Shown here in pieces: positions 17,753 through 25,643 of a DNA stretch of 64,000 nt. The notes under the pieces were generated by a model that saw only the letters and a list, made by a program, of their open reading frames with translations, was not told the origin of the DNA and did not search any database. How positions within the stretch are numbered: position 1 is the first letter of the stretch; every line of letters begins with the position of its first letter. The position numbers and the translations under genes are program-made. Source of the stretch: Nocardia vaccinii NBRC 15922 (lineage in GTDB: Bacteria > Actinomycetota > Actinomycetes > Mycobacteriales > Mycobacteriaceae); contig NZ_BDCC01000009.1 in the NCBI RefSeq assembly GCF_001613305.1, forward strand, positions 434,001-498,000, read 5' to 3'.

Positions 17753-18727
17753 TCACCGAATCGTGACGACGATCTTGCCCGTGGCGGTCCGATTGTCCAG
17801 GGAGGCAACCGCTTCCGCGGCCCGCTCGAGCGGGTACAGCACCGGCTGGGGCGGGGCGATCTTCCCCGCGGCCAGCAGCGGCCCGACCTCGGCCCACTGT
17901 TCCTGCAGGTAGCCCGGGTGCGAACCCACCCACTCACCCCAGGCCGCGCCGACCACCTCGATGTTCTTGAGCAGCAGCCGGTTCACCTTCACCGTCGGGA
18001 TCTCGCCCGCGGTGAAGCCGACGACCAGCAGGCGGCCACCGGCGGTGAGTGAACGGACACTGTCGGTGAAGCGGTCGCCGCCCACCGGGTCCAGCACGAT
18101 GTCGACGCCGCGGCCACCGGTCAACTCCTTGACCGCGGCCAGCCAGCCGTCGGCGAGCACGACATCGGTAGCGCCGTTGGCCCGCGCCACCTCGGCCTTC
18201 TCCGGCGTGCTCACCACCGCGATCACCCGGCCCGCACCCAGTGCCGCGGCCATTCGCAAGGTCGAGGTGCCCACGCCGCCGGCCGCACCGTGCACCAGCA
18301 CCGACTCCCCGGCGGCCAGTCGGCCGCGATTGCGCAGGCAGAAGTGCACGGTCAGATCGTTGAACACGATTCCGGCGCCGGCCTCGAACGGGATGTTGTC
18401 CGGCAGCGCGAACACCATCTCGGCGGGTGTCACGGCGACCTCGGCCAGGGCGTTGCCGAGCATGGTCAGCGCCGCCACCCGATCACCCGGCCGCACGTGC
18501 GCACCCTCGGGCGCGGACCGCACGACGCCGGCGACCTCACCGCCCACGACATACGGCAGCTCCGGTTTGACCTGGTACAGCCCGCGCGTCATCAACACAT
18601 CCGGGAAGGCGACGCCCGCGGCGTGGACGTCGATCACCACGCCGCCGGTAAACGGCTGTGGTTCCGGAATATCGACGACCTCGATGGACTCCGGCCCCTC
18701 GAGCTTGCTCACCTGGGCTGCACGCAT
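17753..18727 (-). CDS. NADPH:quinone oxidoreductase, zeta-crystallin type
   Basis: A 324-residue zinc-independent medium-chain dehydrogenase/reductase. The N-terminal GroES-like domain has AAGVAFPDVLMTRGLYQ and GGEVAGVV, and the NADPH fold carries VHGAAGGVGTSTLRMA near residue 145. Zinc-binding cysteines of alcohol dehydrogenases are absent, as usual for quinone reductases. ATG 18727 has AGGAGCG upstream (minus strand). It is divergent from the EspC-like gene. Substrate is not fixed by sequence. Confidence 0.88.
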   Translation of the reverse strand: MRAAQVSKLEGPESIEVVDIPEPQPFTGGVVIDVHAAGVAFPDVLMTRGLYQVKPELPYVVGGEVAGVVRSAPEGAHVRPGDRVAALTMLGNALAEVAVTPAEMVFALPDNIPFEAGAGIVFNDLTVHFCLRNRGRLAAGESVLVHGAAGGVGTSTLRMAAALGAGRVIAVVSTPEKAEVARANGATDVVLADGWLAAVKELTGGRGVDIVLDPVGGDRFTDSVRSLTAGGRLLVVGFTAGEIPTVKVNRLLLKNIEVVGAAWGEWVGSHPGYLQEQWAEVGPLLAAGKIAPPQPVLYPLERAAEAVASLDNRTATGKIVVTIR

Positions 18728-18848
18728 GAATCGCTCCTGATCGTCCGACACCTGTCCGAACAAGTTAACCGGTCTTCGCAGCGAGCTGTCCACGGGAGCG
18801 GGTTTTGCTACGCTTGTGCCCGCCGAACTGCGGAGCAAGGGGGATGTC

Positions 18849-19154
18849 TTGGCACCGGAACCATCGATGAACGTCGACGTCGGAGCGCTGGCCAATTTCG
18901 CCAAGGCGCTGACCGACGAGGCGGCCGCGATCGGTAAGTTGAATCCCGGACTCGGTGACGCCTTGACCGCCCTGCCCGGCACCAATTGGCAGAACACCTG
19001 CCAGCAGACCAAGACATCCGTAGACAATGCCCTGCAACGCATTTCGGACCGCGTGACCACACTCGCGGACTCGGTCGAGCACGCGGGCAAGGTCCTCACG
19101 ATGACCGACGAACAGTTCGCCGCCGATCTGGAGAAGGTCGGGCTGCACGCATGA
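18849..19154 (+). CDS. EspC/WXG100-like type VII secretion protein
   Basis: A 101-residue all-helical protein in the size range of ESX substrates. VDVGALANFAKALTDEAAAI resembles the start of EspC-like (DUF2580) proteins, and a turn with GTNWQNT sits where WXG100 proteins have Trp-x-Gly. TTG 18849 is preferred because AAGGGGGA lies at ideal spacing; GTG 18816 and ATG 18876 are alternatives. The stop overlaps the ATG of the WXG-transglycosylase gene (ATGA), so the two are made together and may form a heterodimer for export. No ESX machinery is present in the window. Confidence 0.65.
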   Translation: MAPEPSMNVDVGALANFAKALTDEAAAIGKLNPGLGDALTALPGTNWQNTCQQTKTSVDNALQRISDRVTTLADSVEHAGKVLTMTDEQFAADLEKVGLHA

Positions 19155-20278
19155 CCCTCACCATTTCCAACGTCGAGGCATGGAACCCCGCCGCGATCAC
19201 CACCGCGGCCACGGCGGTCAACACCACCAGCACGAACCTCGACAAGGCCCTCGGCGACGCGGACAAGACGATCAACAATCTCACCTGGGACGGCAACGCC
19301 GCCAAGGCCGCTCGTACCCGCATGGACACCGAGAAGACCCGGGCCTCGGCGGTGAGCGCCGCACTGCTGGATCTGCAGCAGGCGATGACCCCGCACGTCG
19401 AGAACCTGACGAACACCCGCAAAGCGGTCCTGGACGCCCGCGATCTGGCACTGCATCCGGCGGACAAGGAGGCCACGCCCCCCGATCCGTTCGAAGTGGC
19501 CGACAACGGCGTGGTCACCGCGACCAAGCGCAAGGACTACTTCGACAAACTGCAGGGCCTGAACGACGGCGAGAAGACCTGGCAGAAATGCTTCCAGGAT
19601 CTGCTCGCCGCCGATCACCAAGCCAAGATCACGGGGGCGCTCGCCCAGGCGGAGTCGGCCGCCAACGATCTCATCAACGCCGTGAACACCGCGAAGGGAA
19701 AGGTCGACGCGGCATACACCGGCCTCGGCGACCCGAAACTCGGCGCCAACCCGGCGCCCGCCGTCCCGACGACCACCAGCCCCGCGTCGGTCACCTCGAA
19801 TTCCTCGACGCCGCATCATCAATCGACGAATTACAGCTCCCACAGCAACGGCACGTCATCGCACAACGGCAGCAGCCACTACAGCAATGCCTCGTTCAGC
19901 GACCGTGAATCGAAATCGTCCGGCAATGTCGCCGAGTGGATCGCCCAGGCCCGAGAGATCCTCATCCAAGAGGGCGTTCCGGCCGATCAGATCGACGACA
20001 ACGCCATTGCGACGATCATCGAGCACGAATCGGGTGGCAACCCTTCGATCGTCAACGAGTGGGACAGCAACTATCTCGCCGGGCACCCCTCGAAGGGCCT
20101 CATGCAAACCATCGACAGCACCTTCAATTCCTTTGCGGTACCGGGGCATACGGACATCATGAATCCGGTCGACAACATCGTCGCCGCCAGCAGATACGCG
20201 ATCAACAAATACGGTTCGCTGAGCGAGGTTCCGGGCGTTGTCGCGGTTCGCCAGGGTGGCTCCTACGTCGGCTACTGA
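19151..20278 (+). CDS. WXG-like protein with C-terminal lytic transglycosylase domain
   Basis: A 375-residue protein with three parts. Residues 1-200 are helical and resemble an ESX/WXG substrate (NLTWDGNAAKAART is a WDG variant of the turn). Residues about 200-255 form a Ser/Thr/Asn/His-rich linker. The C-terminus is an SLT-type transglycosylase: IIEHESGGNP with the catalytic Glu, then GLMQTIDSTF and NPVDNIVAASRYAI, ending GGSYVGY as in many phage tape-measure and secreted muramidases. There is no Sec signal peptide, so export through a type VII system with its coupled EspC-like partner is likely. It would cut peptidoglycan outside the membrane. Confidence 0.75.
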   Translation: MTLTISNVEAWNPAAITTAATAVNTTSTNLDKALGDADKTINNLTWDGNAAKAARTRMDTEKTRASAVSAALLDLQQAMTPHVENLTNTRKAVLDARDLALHPADKEATPPDPFEVADNGVVTATKRKDYFDKLQGLNDGEKTWQKCFQDLLAADHQAKITGALAQAESAANDLINAVNTAKGKVDAAYTGLGDPKLGANPAPAVPTTTSPASVTSNSSTPHHQSTNYSSHSNGTSSHNGSSHYSNASFSDRESKSSGNVAEWIAQAREILIQEGVPADQIDDNAIATIIEHESGGNPSIVNEWDSNYLAGHPSKGLMQTIDSTFNSFAVPGHTDIMNPVDNIVAASRYAINKYGSLSEVPGVVAVRQGGSYVGY

Positions 20279-20286
20279 CGCGCGGC

Positions 20287-20727
20287 TCAATCCGCGAGCA
20301 CGGCTTGCGCATTGGCCAGTAACGCGTATTGCGCCGCCGCTGCCTGCTGAGTCTTCCACAAACTCTGCCCCAGGATCAGAGCCACATAACGGCGATAGGA
20401 CACGAAGCATCGGATCTGCGCCGCGTTCGGCGCGATCGTGTCGTGCACACAGACCGCACCCGGAACGTTGTCAGGGGGATCCGCTGGTTCGCGAGTCGCG
20501 GCAGCACCGAGCGCGGCGGAATCGACGACGAGTTGGCCTGCGGCAGCGTCGTCCCGAGTCCGGAAGACGATAATTTGCGGCGTCAGCGCTATCCGGTCCA
20601 CCCCGGCGCGTTGCAGCAGCGGATATCGGGTGGCTTGGTCCTGGATGTAGCCCCTCCCGTACCTGTTCGGCATAGTACCCGAGCGAACGGCCGCACCGCG
20701 CCCCCTCAGCACGCCATTCCCACGCAA
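20287..20727 (-). pseudogene. C-terminal fragment of a DUF7373-type lipoprotein
   Basis: Up to 146 residues matching only the last third of the large Nocardia lipoprotein family: a central AGVDRIALTPQIIVFRTRDD, then CVHD, IRCFVSYRRYVALI and the typical ending QAAAAQYALLANA. The N-terminal signal peptide, lipobox and first domain (about 250 residues) are missing, so this is most likely a 5'-deleted gene. A short active protein starting at the ATG 20673 is possible but would lack an export signal. Confidence 0.5.
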
Positions 20728-20851
20728 AACGGACGGATGCTACGCGCTGGTACCGACATCTCCGCGTAACGCCGGACCGCCCGCACCGTAAAGTCATGCA
20801 GAAGCAGCACCGCACGAGAACGCGGCACACCGTGCAGCGCGAGGAGCACCA

Positions 20852-21625
20852 GTGTCACTCGATCAGCCACTCGCCCCGCTTCCGCAGGAGGGCATCGGCT
20901 TCACCACGTCGTGGCCTGTCCGCACCGGTGATGTGGATCCGTACAACCGGGTGCGGCTCGATACCGTCGCCCGTTATCTGCAGGATGTCGCCTGGGAGGA
21001 ATTGGAGAGCGGTTTCTTCCATCGCACCGATCCGGTGTGGATCGTGCGACGCACCGTCATCGATGTGGTGCGGCCGGTGCTGTGGCCGGATCGGGTGGTA
21101 CTGCGGCGGTGGTGCTCGGCGATGTCGACGCGCTGGGCGAATATGCGAGTCCGGATCACCAGCGACAACGGCGGACTGATCGAGACCGAAGGCTTCTGGA
21201 TCAACCTCAACGAGTCGACCAACATGCCGACCCGGATCAGCGATCAGGGTCTGGCCCACCTGGCGCGCACCACTTCCGAGACCCGGCTGCGCTGGCGGCC
21301 CTGGCTCACCGACGTGGCCCCGGCGGAATCGGACACCGATCTGCCCTTCCCGTTGCGCGCCACCGATATCGACCTCTACAACCACATCAACACCAGCGTG
21401 TACTGGCAGGCCGTGGAGCACTACCTGATCGATACCCCCAAACTCGTCGCGGGCCCGCACCGGGCCGTCATCGAGTACATCGAGCCGGTGCTCGCGCGTC
21501 AGCACGTCAGCGTGCGCAGCCGGTTCGAATCGGGTGATCACAACGGCGACACCGCGCTGCGGCTGTGGTTCGTGGTCGGCGGCACGACCACCACGACCGT
21601 GCGGATCGGCCCGCTGCCGGAGTGA
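20852..21625 (+). CDS. Acyl-[acyl-carrier-protein] thioesterase (FatA-like)
   Basis: A 257-residue double hot-dog protein. The first hot-dog runs from about residue 15 (TSWPVRTGDVDPYNRVRLDTVARYLQD) and the second has RATDIDLYNHINTSVYWQAVEHYL, the Asn-x-His signature of the FatA/DUF acyl-ACP thioesterases. It would release fatty acids from acyl carrier protein. Start is GTG 20852 after GCGAGGAGC. A shared stem-loop terminator separates it from the convergent fprB. Confidence 0.85.
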   Translation: MSLDQPLAPLPQEGIGFTTSWPVRTGDVDPYNRVRLDTVARYLQDVAWEELESGFFHRTDPVWIVRRTVIDVVRPVLWPDRVVLRRWCSAMSTRWANMRVRITSDNGGLIETEGFWINLNESTNMPTRISDQGLAHLARTTSETRLRWRPWLTDVAPAESDTDLPFPLRATDIDLYNHINTSVYWQAVEHYLIDTPKLVAGPHRAVIEYIEPVLARQHVSVRSRFESGDHNGDTALRLWFVVGGTTTTTVRIGPLPE

Positions 21626-21643
21626 GGGCGGCGGCACACGAAA

Positions 21644-21675
21644 ACGCCGGAGGATCGCGAGTGATCCTCCGGCGT
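21644..21675. terminator. Bidirectional terminator between thioesterase and fprB
   Basis: A perfect 13-base stem, ACGCCGGAGGATC (21644-21656) with GATCCTCCGGCGT (21663-21675), sits between two convergent genes. It is flanked by AAAA on the left, giving a T-run for minus-strand transcripts. Confidence 0.85.
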
Positions 21676-21703
21676 AGTCGATTCGGTGGTGCCCGAACGG
21701 GTG

Positions 21704-23371
21704 CTACCCCCGGGCAGCCTTGAGCAGGTCCTCGCGCGTGGTGAGCTTGACCCGGGGGCGGCCGCCGGACTTGCCCGCGGTGCGTTCGGCGGTGTCGATC
21801 GCCTTCCAGCCCTCGCGGTCCACCAGATCCGGCTGACGCTGGGCCAGCAGGGTCTTCAGTGCGGCCCGATCGGCTTGCGGCGCTTGGAGTTTGCCGGAGG
21901 TGAAATCGGCGAGCAACTGCTCGACGGTTTCGGTGGCATCCACCCGGTTGGATCCGATGATGCCGCGCGGGCCGCGCTTGATCCAGCCCGAGACGTAGAT
22001 GCCGGGCAGATGCGAGCCGTCCGCGACGACCCGGCCGTGCTCGTTCGGAATGGTTCCGCTGCGCTCGTCGAACGGCAGCTCACCCACCGGCTGACCGCGA
22101 TAACCGATCGACCGCAGCACCAGCGAGGCGGGCAGCGTCTCGGTGCGATCCGATGCCCGCGCCACCACCCGGCCGTCCTCGACGACCAGTTCGTTGTGCA
22201 CGATCTGGACCGCCTCGACGTGACCGTCACCGGTGATTTCGGTGGGTGAGGTCAGGTAGCGGAACACGATGCGCTTGTTGGCCGGATCCGGCGCCTTGGC
22301 CGCATACTCCTGCGCCAGTTCGTATTTCAGCCGCTGCGACGGCTCGATATCCGGATCATCCAGCAGCGCTTGACTTTCCGGATCCAGCTCGAGCTCGGCC
22401 GGATCGATGACGACGTCGATCCCCTGCAGATGGCCCAGGGCCAGGAATTCCGAGGAGGTGTACGCGGCTTGCAGCGGCCCGCGCCGGCCCAGCACCACGA
22501 CCTCGCGGATGTTGCTCTGCCGCAACGCATCCAGGGCGTGATCGGCGATATCGGTCTTCGCGAGGGTTTCCGGGTCCAGGGTCAGCACGCGCGCGACGTC
22601 CAGCGCGACGTTGCCGTTGCCGACGATGACCGCACGCTCACCCGACAGGTCGAAGGTGCGCTCGGCGTAGTCGGGGTGACCGTTGTACCAGGCGACGAAC
22701 TCGGTCGCGGAGTGACTGCCGGGCAGATCCTCGCCGGGCACGTCCAAGCGGCGGTCCGTGGACGCGCCGACCGCGTAGATCACCGCGTGGTGATGGGTCA
22801 CCAGCTCCTCGTGCGAGATGTGCTTACCCACCTCGACGTTCAGGTGGTACTGCAGGGTCTCGCGGCGGAATGCGCTTTCGAACATGTTGGACACGCCCTT
22901 GGTGCCCGGGTGGTCGGGGGCCACCCCGGCGCGCACCAGACCCCACGGGGTCGGCAGGCGGTCGAACATCTCCACCTCGACGTCCGCGCGGCGCAGCAGC
23001 TCCTCGGCGGCGTAGCAGGCCGCGGGCCCGGCCCCGACGATCGCGACCCGCAGCGTACCGAGGTCCTTCGGCGGACGCGCCGGGGTGACCAGCGGGTCGA
23101 AATTCGATTCCAGCGGATGACGCTGGAAGTACGCGGCGTTGATCTCGGCGAATCGCGCCAGGGACGCGCTCAGATCGTCCTCGGAGAAGATGGCCTCCAC
23201 CGGGCAGGCATCCACACAGGCACCGCAGTCGATACAGGTGTCGGGGTCGATGTACAGCTGCTCGGTCGTCGCGAACTCGGGTTGCTCCGGAGTCGGACGA
23301 ATGCAATCGACCGGGCACTCGGGTACGCAGCTGGCGTCGTCGCAACAGCGCTGCGTGATCACATAGGCCAT
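21704..23371 (-). CDS. fprB: Ferredoxin-NADP reductase with N-terminal ferredoxin domain
   Basis: A 555-residue fusion. Residues 1-65 hold a 7Fe-type bacterial ferredoxin (ITQRCCDDASCVPECPVDC, then CIDCGACVDACPVEAI), followed by an adrenodoxin-reductase-like FprA domain: AIVGAGPAACYAAEEL near residue 108, PTPWGLVRAGVAPDHPGTK and VIVGNGNVALDVAR for NADPH, with GWIKRGPRGIIGSN near the end. It matches M. tuberculosis FprB (Rv0886) in layout and size. ATG 23371 gives the family N-terminus; an in-frame ATG at 23398 is the alternative. Its role is electron transfer between NADPH and ferredoxins. Confidence 0.93.
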   Translation of the reverse strand: MAYVITQRCCDDASCVPECPVDCIRPTPEQPEFATTEQLYIDPDTCIDCGACVDACPVEAIFSEDDLSASLARFAEINAAYFQRHPLESNFDPLVTPARPPKDLGTLRVAIVGAGPAACYAAEELLRRADVEVEMFDRLPTPWGLVRAGVAPDHPGTKGVSNMFESAFRRETLQYHLNVEVGKHISHEELVTHHHAVIYAVGASTDRRLDVPGEDLPGSHSATEFVAWYNGHPDYAERTFDLSGERAVIVGNGNVALDVARVLTLDPETLAKTDIADHALDALRQSNIREVVVLGRRGPLQAAYTSSEFLALGHLQGIDVVIDPAELELDPESQALLDDPDIEPSQRLKYELAQEYAAKAPDPANKRIVFRYLTSPTEITGDGHVEAVQIVHNELVVEDGRVVARASDRTETLPASLVLRSIGYRGQPVGELPFDERSGTIPNEHGRVVADGSHLPGIYVSGWIKRGPRGIIGSNRVDATETVEQLLADFTSGKLQAPQADRAALKTLLAQRQPDLVDREGWKAIDTAERTAGKSGGRPRVKLTTREDLLKAARG

Positions 23372-23606
23372 ATCTCGCAGATCCTCGAAAACAATCATGG
23401 GGCCGTACCCGCGCCGGGGCTCGGAGCGGGACGGGCATCGCACCCCATGCTCGTAAGCACTGGATGTGACGCCACCTTCAGTGTGCCTCGAGAGTGAGAC
23501 GTCTCTCTCATCAGGATGTGCCGGAACAGAGTTTCGGTAACCCGAATACCGCCTCGACCGGCATGCCCGAGCACCGGTTCGGGCCGGTCGGCATACGGTA
23601 TCGGCT

Positions 23607-24113
23607 ATGGTGCGGACCCTGATCCTGATGCGACACGGCAAATCCGATTACCCCGAACGTGTCGTCGATCACGATCGGCCGCTCGCGGCGCGCGGACGGC
23701 GCGAGGCGGCCCTGGCCGGCGGCTGGCTGCGCGAGACTCAACCGGCGATCGATGCGGTCCGCTGTTCGACCGCGGTGCGCACTCGCGAAACGCTCGCCGC
23801 GACCGCCGTCACCGCGCCGGTGCAGTACGAATCCTCGATCTACGACGCTTCGCCGCGCACGCTGATCGAGCTGATCCAGCTCACCGATCCGGAAGTGCAG
23901 ACCCTGCTCGTGGTCGGGCACTCCCCCGGAATGCCGTGGACGGCTTGGGAATTGGCCGCCAACCGCGATTCCGAACCGGCCGCGCAGCTCAGCCGCAAAT
24001 TTCCCACCTCGGCGCTGGCGGTCCTGGAATTCGATCGGACCTGGGCCGAGCTGGACACCGGGACGGGCGATCTGGTGCGCTTCCACGTCCCGCGCCGGCC
24101 GACGGGAGGCTAG
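23607..24113 (+). CDS. SixA-like phosphohistidine phosphatase
   Basis: A 168-residue histidine phosphatase of branch 1: LILMRHGKSDYP with RHG near residue 9, the second arginine in CSTAVRTRETL and the C-terminal His in LLVVGHSPGMP. Such short family members remove phosphate from phosphohistidine or small phosphoesters; the substrate here is unknown. ATG 23607 starts without an obvious strong ribosome binding site. Its end overlaps that of the convergent small membrane protein gene. Confidence 0.88.
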   Translation: MVRTLILMRHGKSDYPERVVDHDRPLAARGRREAALAGGWLRETQPAIDAVRCSTAVRTRETLAATAVTAPVQYESSIYDASPRTLIELIQLTDPEVQTLLVVGHSPGMPWTAWELAANRDSEPAAQLSRKFPTSALAVLEFDRTWAELDTGTGDLVRFHVPRRPTGG

Positions 24114-24310
24114 CTGATGATCCGCCCGCGGACCACGACGACCACACCGAACACGATCAGCAGCACCAGGGCTACGAACCAGTTGGTCAGCCACCATACG
24201 ACGCCCAGAACCACGAGCACCGGCAACAGTGCGATCGCGGCGATGAGCGGACTTTCCCTGATCGTCTCGAGCGCCGATCTCGCGCGGATCCGATCGATCT
24301 CCTTGGCCAT
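24110..24310 (-). CDS. Small membrane protein (66 aa)
   Basis: Begins with a charged segment MAKEIDRIRARSALE and then has two closely spaced hydrophobic helices (LIAAIALLPVLVVLGVVWWL and WFVALVLLIVFGVVVVV) ending in RGRIIS. No named family recognised. Coding is supported by clean alternation of charged and hydrophobic parts and by the tight convergent overlap with sixA. Confidence 0.5.
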   Translation of the reverse strand: MAKEIDRIRARSALETIRESPLIAAIALLPVLVVLGVVWWLTNWFVALVLLIVFGVVVVVRGRIIS

Positions 24311-24437
24311 GAATTCAGCGTAGGCCGACTCTTCCCGATCGTCCGGCCCTTTTCCTCCAGCCCTGTTGGAAGGGGTGCGGAGTCGGTACCCGCGCGAGCC
24401 GCGAAACAGTGTCGGTGGGCGGTGTCATCCTGTGCGC

Positions 24438-24806
24438 ATGGACTGGAAAATCGAGCTCGTCGCCATCCCCGTCACCGACGTCGATCGCGCCAAGAAGTTC
24501 TACACCGGTATCGGCTTCAACGCCGACTACGACGAGAGTCCCACCGAGGACATCCGTTTCGTACAGCTCACCCCGCCGGGTTCGGGGTGTTCGATCGCCA
24601 TCGGCAGGGGTATCACCGATGCCGCGCCCGGCAGCGTGGTCGGCATGCAGATCGTCGTCGCCAGCGCCGAACAGGCCTATCAGGAGTTGACCGCCGCGGG
24701 TGTGGCCGCCACGCCGGTCAAGGACGAGGGCTGGGGCTTGTTCACCTATTTCGCCGACCCGGACGGGAACAAGTGGGCGGTGCAGGAAATCCCGAAGCGC
24801 TCCTGA
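24438..24806 (+). CDS. Glyoxalase/VOC superfamily protein
   Basis: A 122-residue single-chain VOC protein (two beta-alpha-beta-beta-beta modules): IELVAIPVTDVDRAKKFYTGIGF at the start, FVQLTPPGSGCSIAIG, and FTYFADPDGNKWAVQEIP at the end. Many actinobacterial relatives are annotated as glyoxalase or bleomycin-resistance-like; metal ligands are only partly conserved (a Glu in VQEIP). ATG 24438 is chosen by family N-terminus. Upstream of a MerR regulator, with which it may be functionally linked. Confidence 0.82.
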   Translation: MDWKIELVAIPVTDVDRAKKFYTGIGFNADYDESPTEDIRFVQLTPPGSGCSIAIGRGITDAAPGSVVGMQIVVASAEQAYQELTAAGVAATPVKDEGWGLFTYFADPDGNKWAVQEIPKRS

Positions 24807-24870
24807 TCACCGGCCCCGACCGCCGACGGCGAATTCGGGCAGAATGGGTCACGAGTTCGGGGCTGCGACG

Positions 24871-24917
24871 GCTACCGGAACCGTCCGGTAGCCGAAGGTG
24901 GACAAAACCCACACCTT
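24871..24917 (+). promoter_or_regulatory. Stem-loop and dyad upstream of MerR gene
   Basis: A perfect hairpin GCTACCGGA-ACCG-TCCGGTAGC (24871-24892) is followed by the dyad AAGGTG-N11-CACCTT (24895-24917), 66 bases before the MerR ATG. The first may terminate the glyoxalase transcript or form an operator; the second is a good candidate for the MerR-family binding site. Confidence 0.55.
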
Positions 24918-24982
24918 GTTCCGACACCCTGAACAACGCCGGCACCAAGGTTCGCGGCAGAGCGGAAGCGGAGGCAAGAAAT

Positions 24983-25489
24983 ATGGGCACGGCCGCATGG
25001 GATCGGATCACCGACAGGGACGATCCCGAGTACGAGCGGGCGCGTTATTCGATCGGCGAGGTGTCCGAACTGTCCGGTCTGACCCGCGACACCCTGCGCT
25101 GGTACGAGCGGATCGGGCTGCTGGATTCGGTGGGCCGCGATCACGCCGGCAAACGCCGGTTCAGCGATCGGGATATGGACTGGCTGGCGCTGATCGGCAA
25201 GCTGCGTCGCACCGGAATGTCCGTGGCGGACATGATCCGCTATGCCGAACTCGTCCGCGCCGGGGAGTCGACCTATCCGGAGCGCCTGGCGATGTTCCAG
25301 CGCACCCGTGCCGACGTTCTGGCCCAGATCGAGGAGCTGCGACAGACCGTCGCGGTGCTGGACTGCAAGATCTCGCTGTACCAGGGCAATCCGGAGGCCG
25401 CCGATTGGCGCACCGTGGGCATCTGCCCGAGCCCGAGCGAGGACGAGTTGGCCGATCACGAGCGGGTCGATCAGGGCGCGCCGGTCTGA
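24983..25489 (+). CDS. MerR family transcriptional regulator
   Basis: A 168-residue regulator. The winged HTH spans residues 20-90 (YSIGEVSELSGLTRDTLRWYERIGLL, then KRRFSDRDMDWLALIGKLRRTGMSVADM), followed by the dimerisation coiled coil (RADVLAQIEELRQTVAVLDCKISLY). No cysteine set for metal sensing is visible apart from Cys in LDCKI and GICPS. ATG 24983 is preceded by GGAGGCAAG. A dyad upstream may be its own site. Candidates for control are the glyoxalase gene upstream or the M20 gene downstream. Confidence 0.88.
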   Translation: MGTAAWDRITDRDDPEYERARYSIGEVSELSGLTRDTLRWYERIGLLDSVGRDHAGKRRFSDRDMDWLALIGKLRRTGMSVADMIRYAELVRAGESTYPERLAMFQRTRADVLAQIEELRQTVAVLDCKISLYQGNPEAADWRTVGICPSPSEDELADHERVDQGAPV

Positions 25490-25643
25490 TCGCTCGCCTC
25501 GGTGACCGCCTCGGCGCTCGGGAAGCCGCCGCTGCTCATATATTCGTGGTGCGCACGGCCGTGCGGATCCGGTCCGGAGACGGGCGGGTTCGGGTGCGCG
25601 GGGCGCGACCCTGCCCGATCTCCCGCCATGAAGGAGCTGCCCG

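Noticed and set aside
23496..23505. Palindrome GAGACGTCTC between fprB and sixA as an operator
   Set aside because: Only ten bases, with imperfect extensions and no matching regulator nearby; not better than chance.
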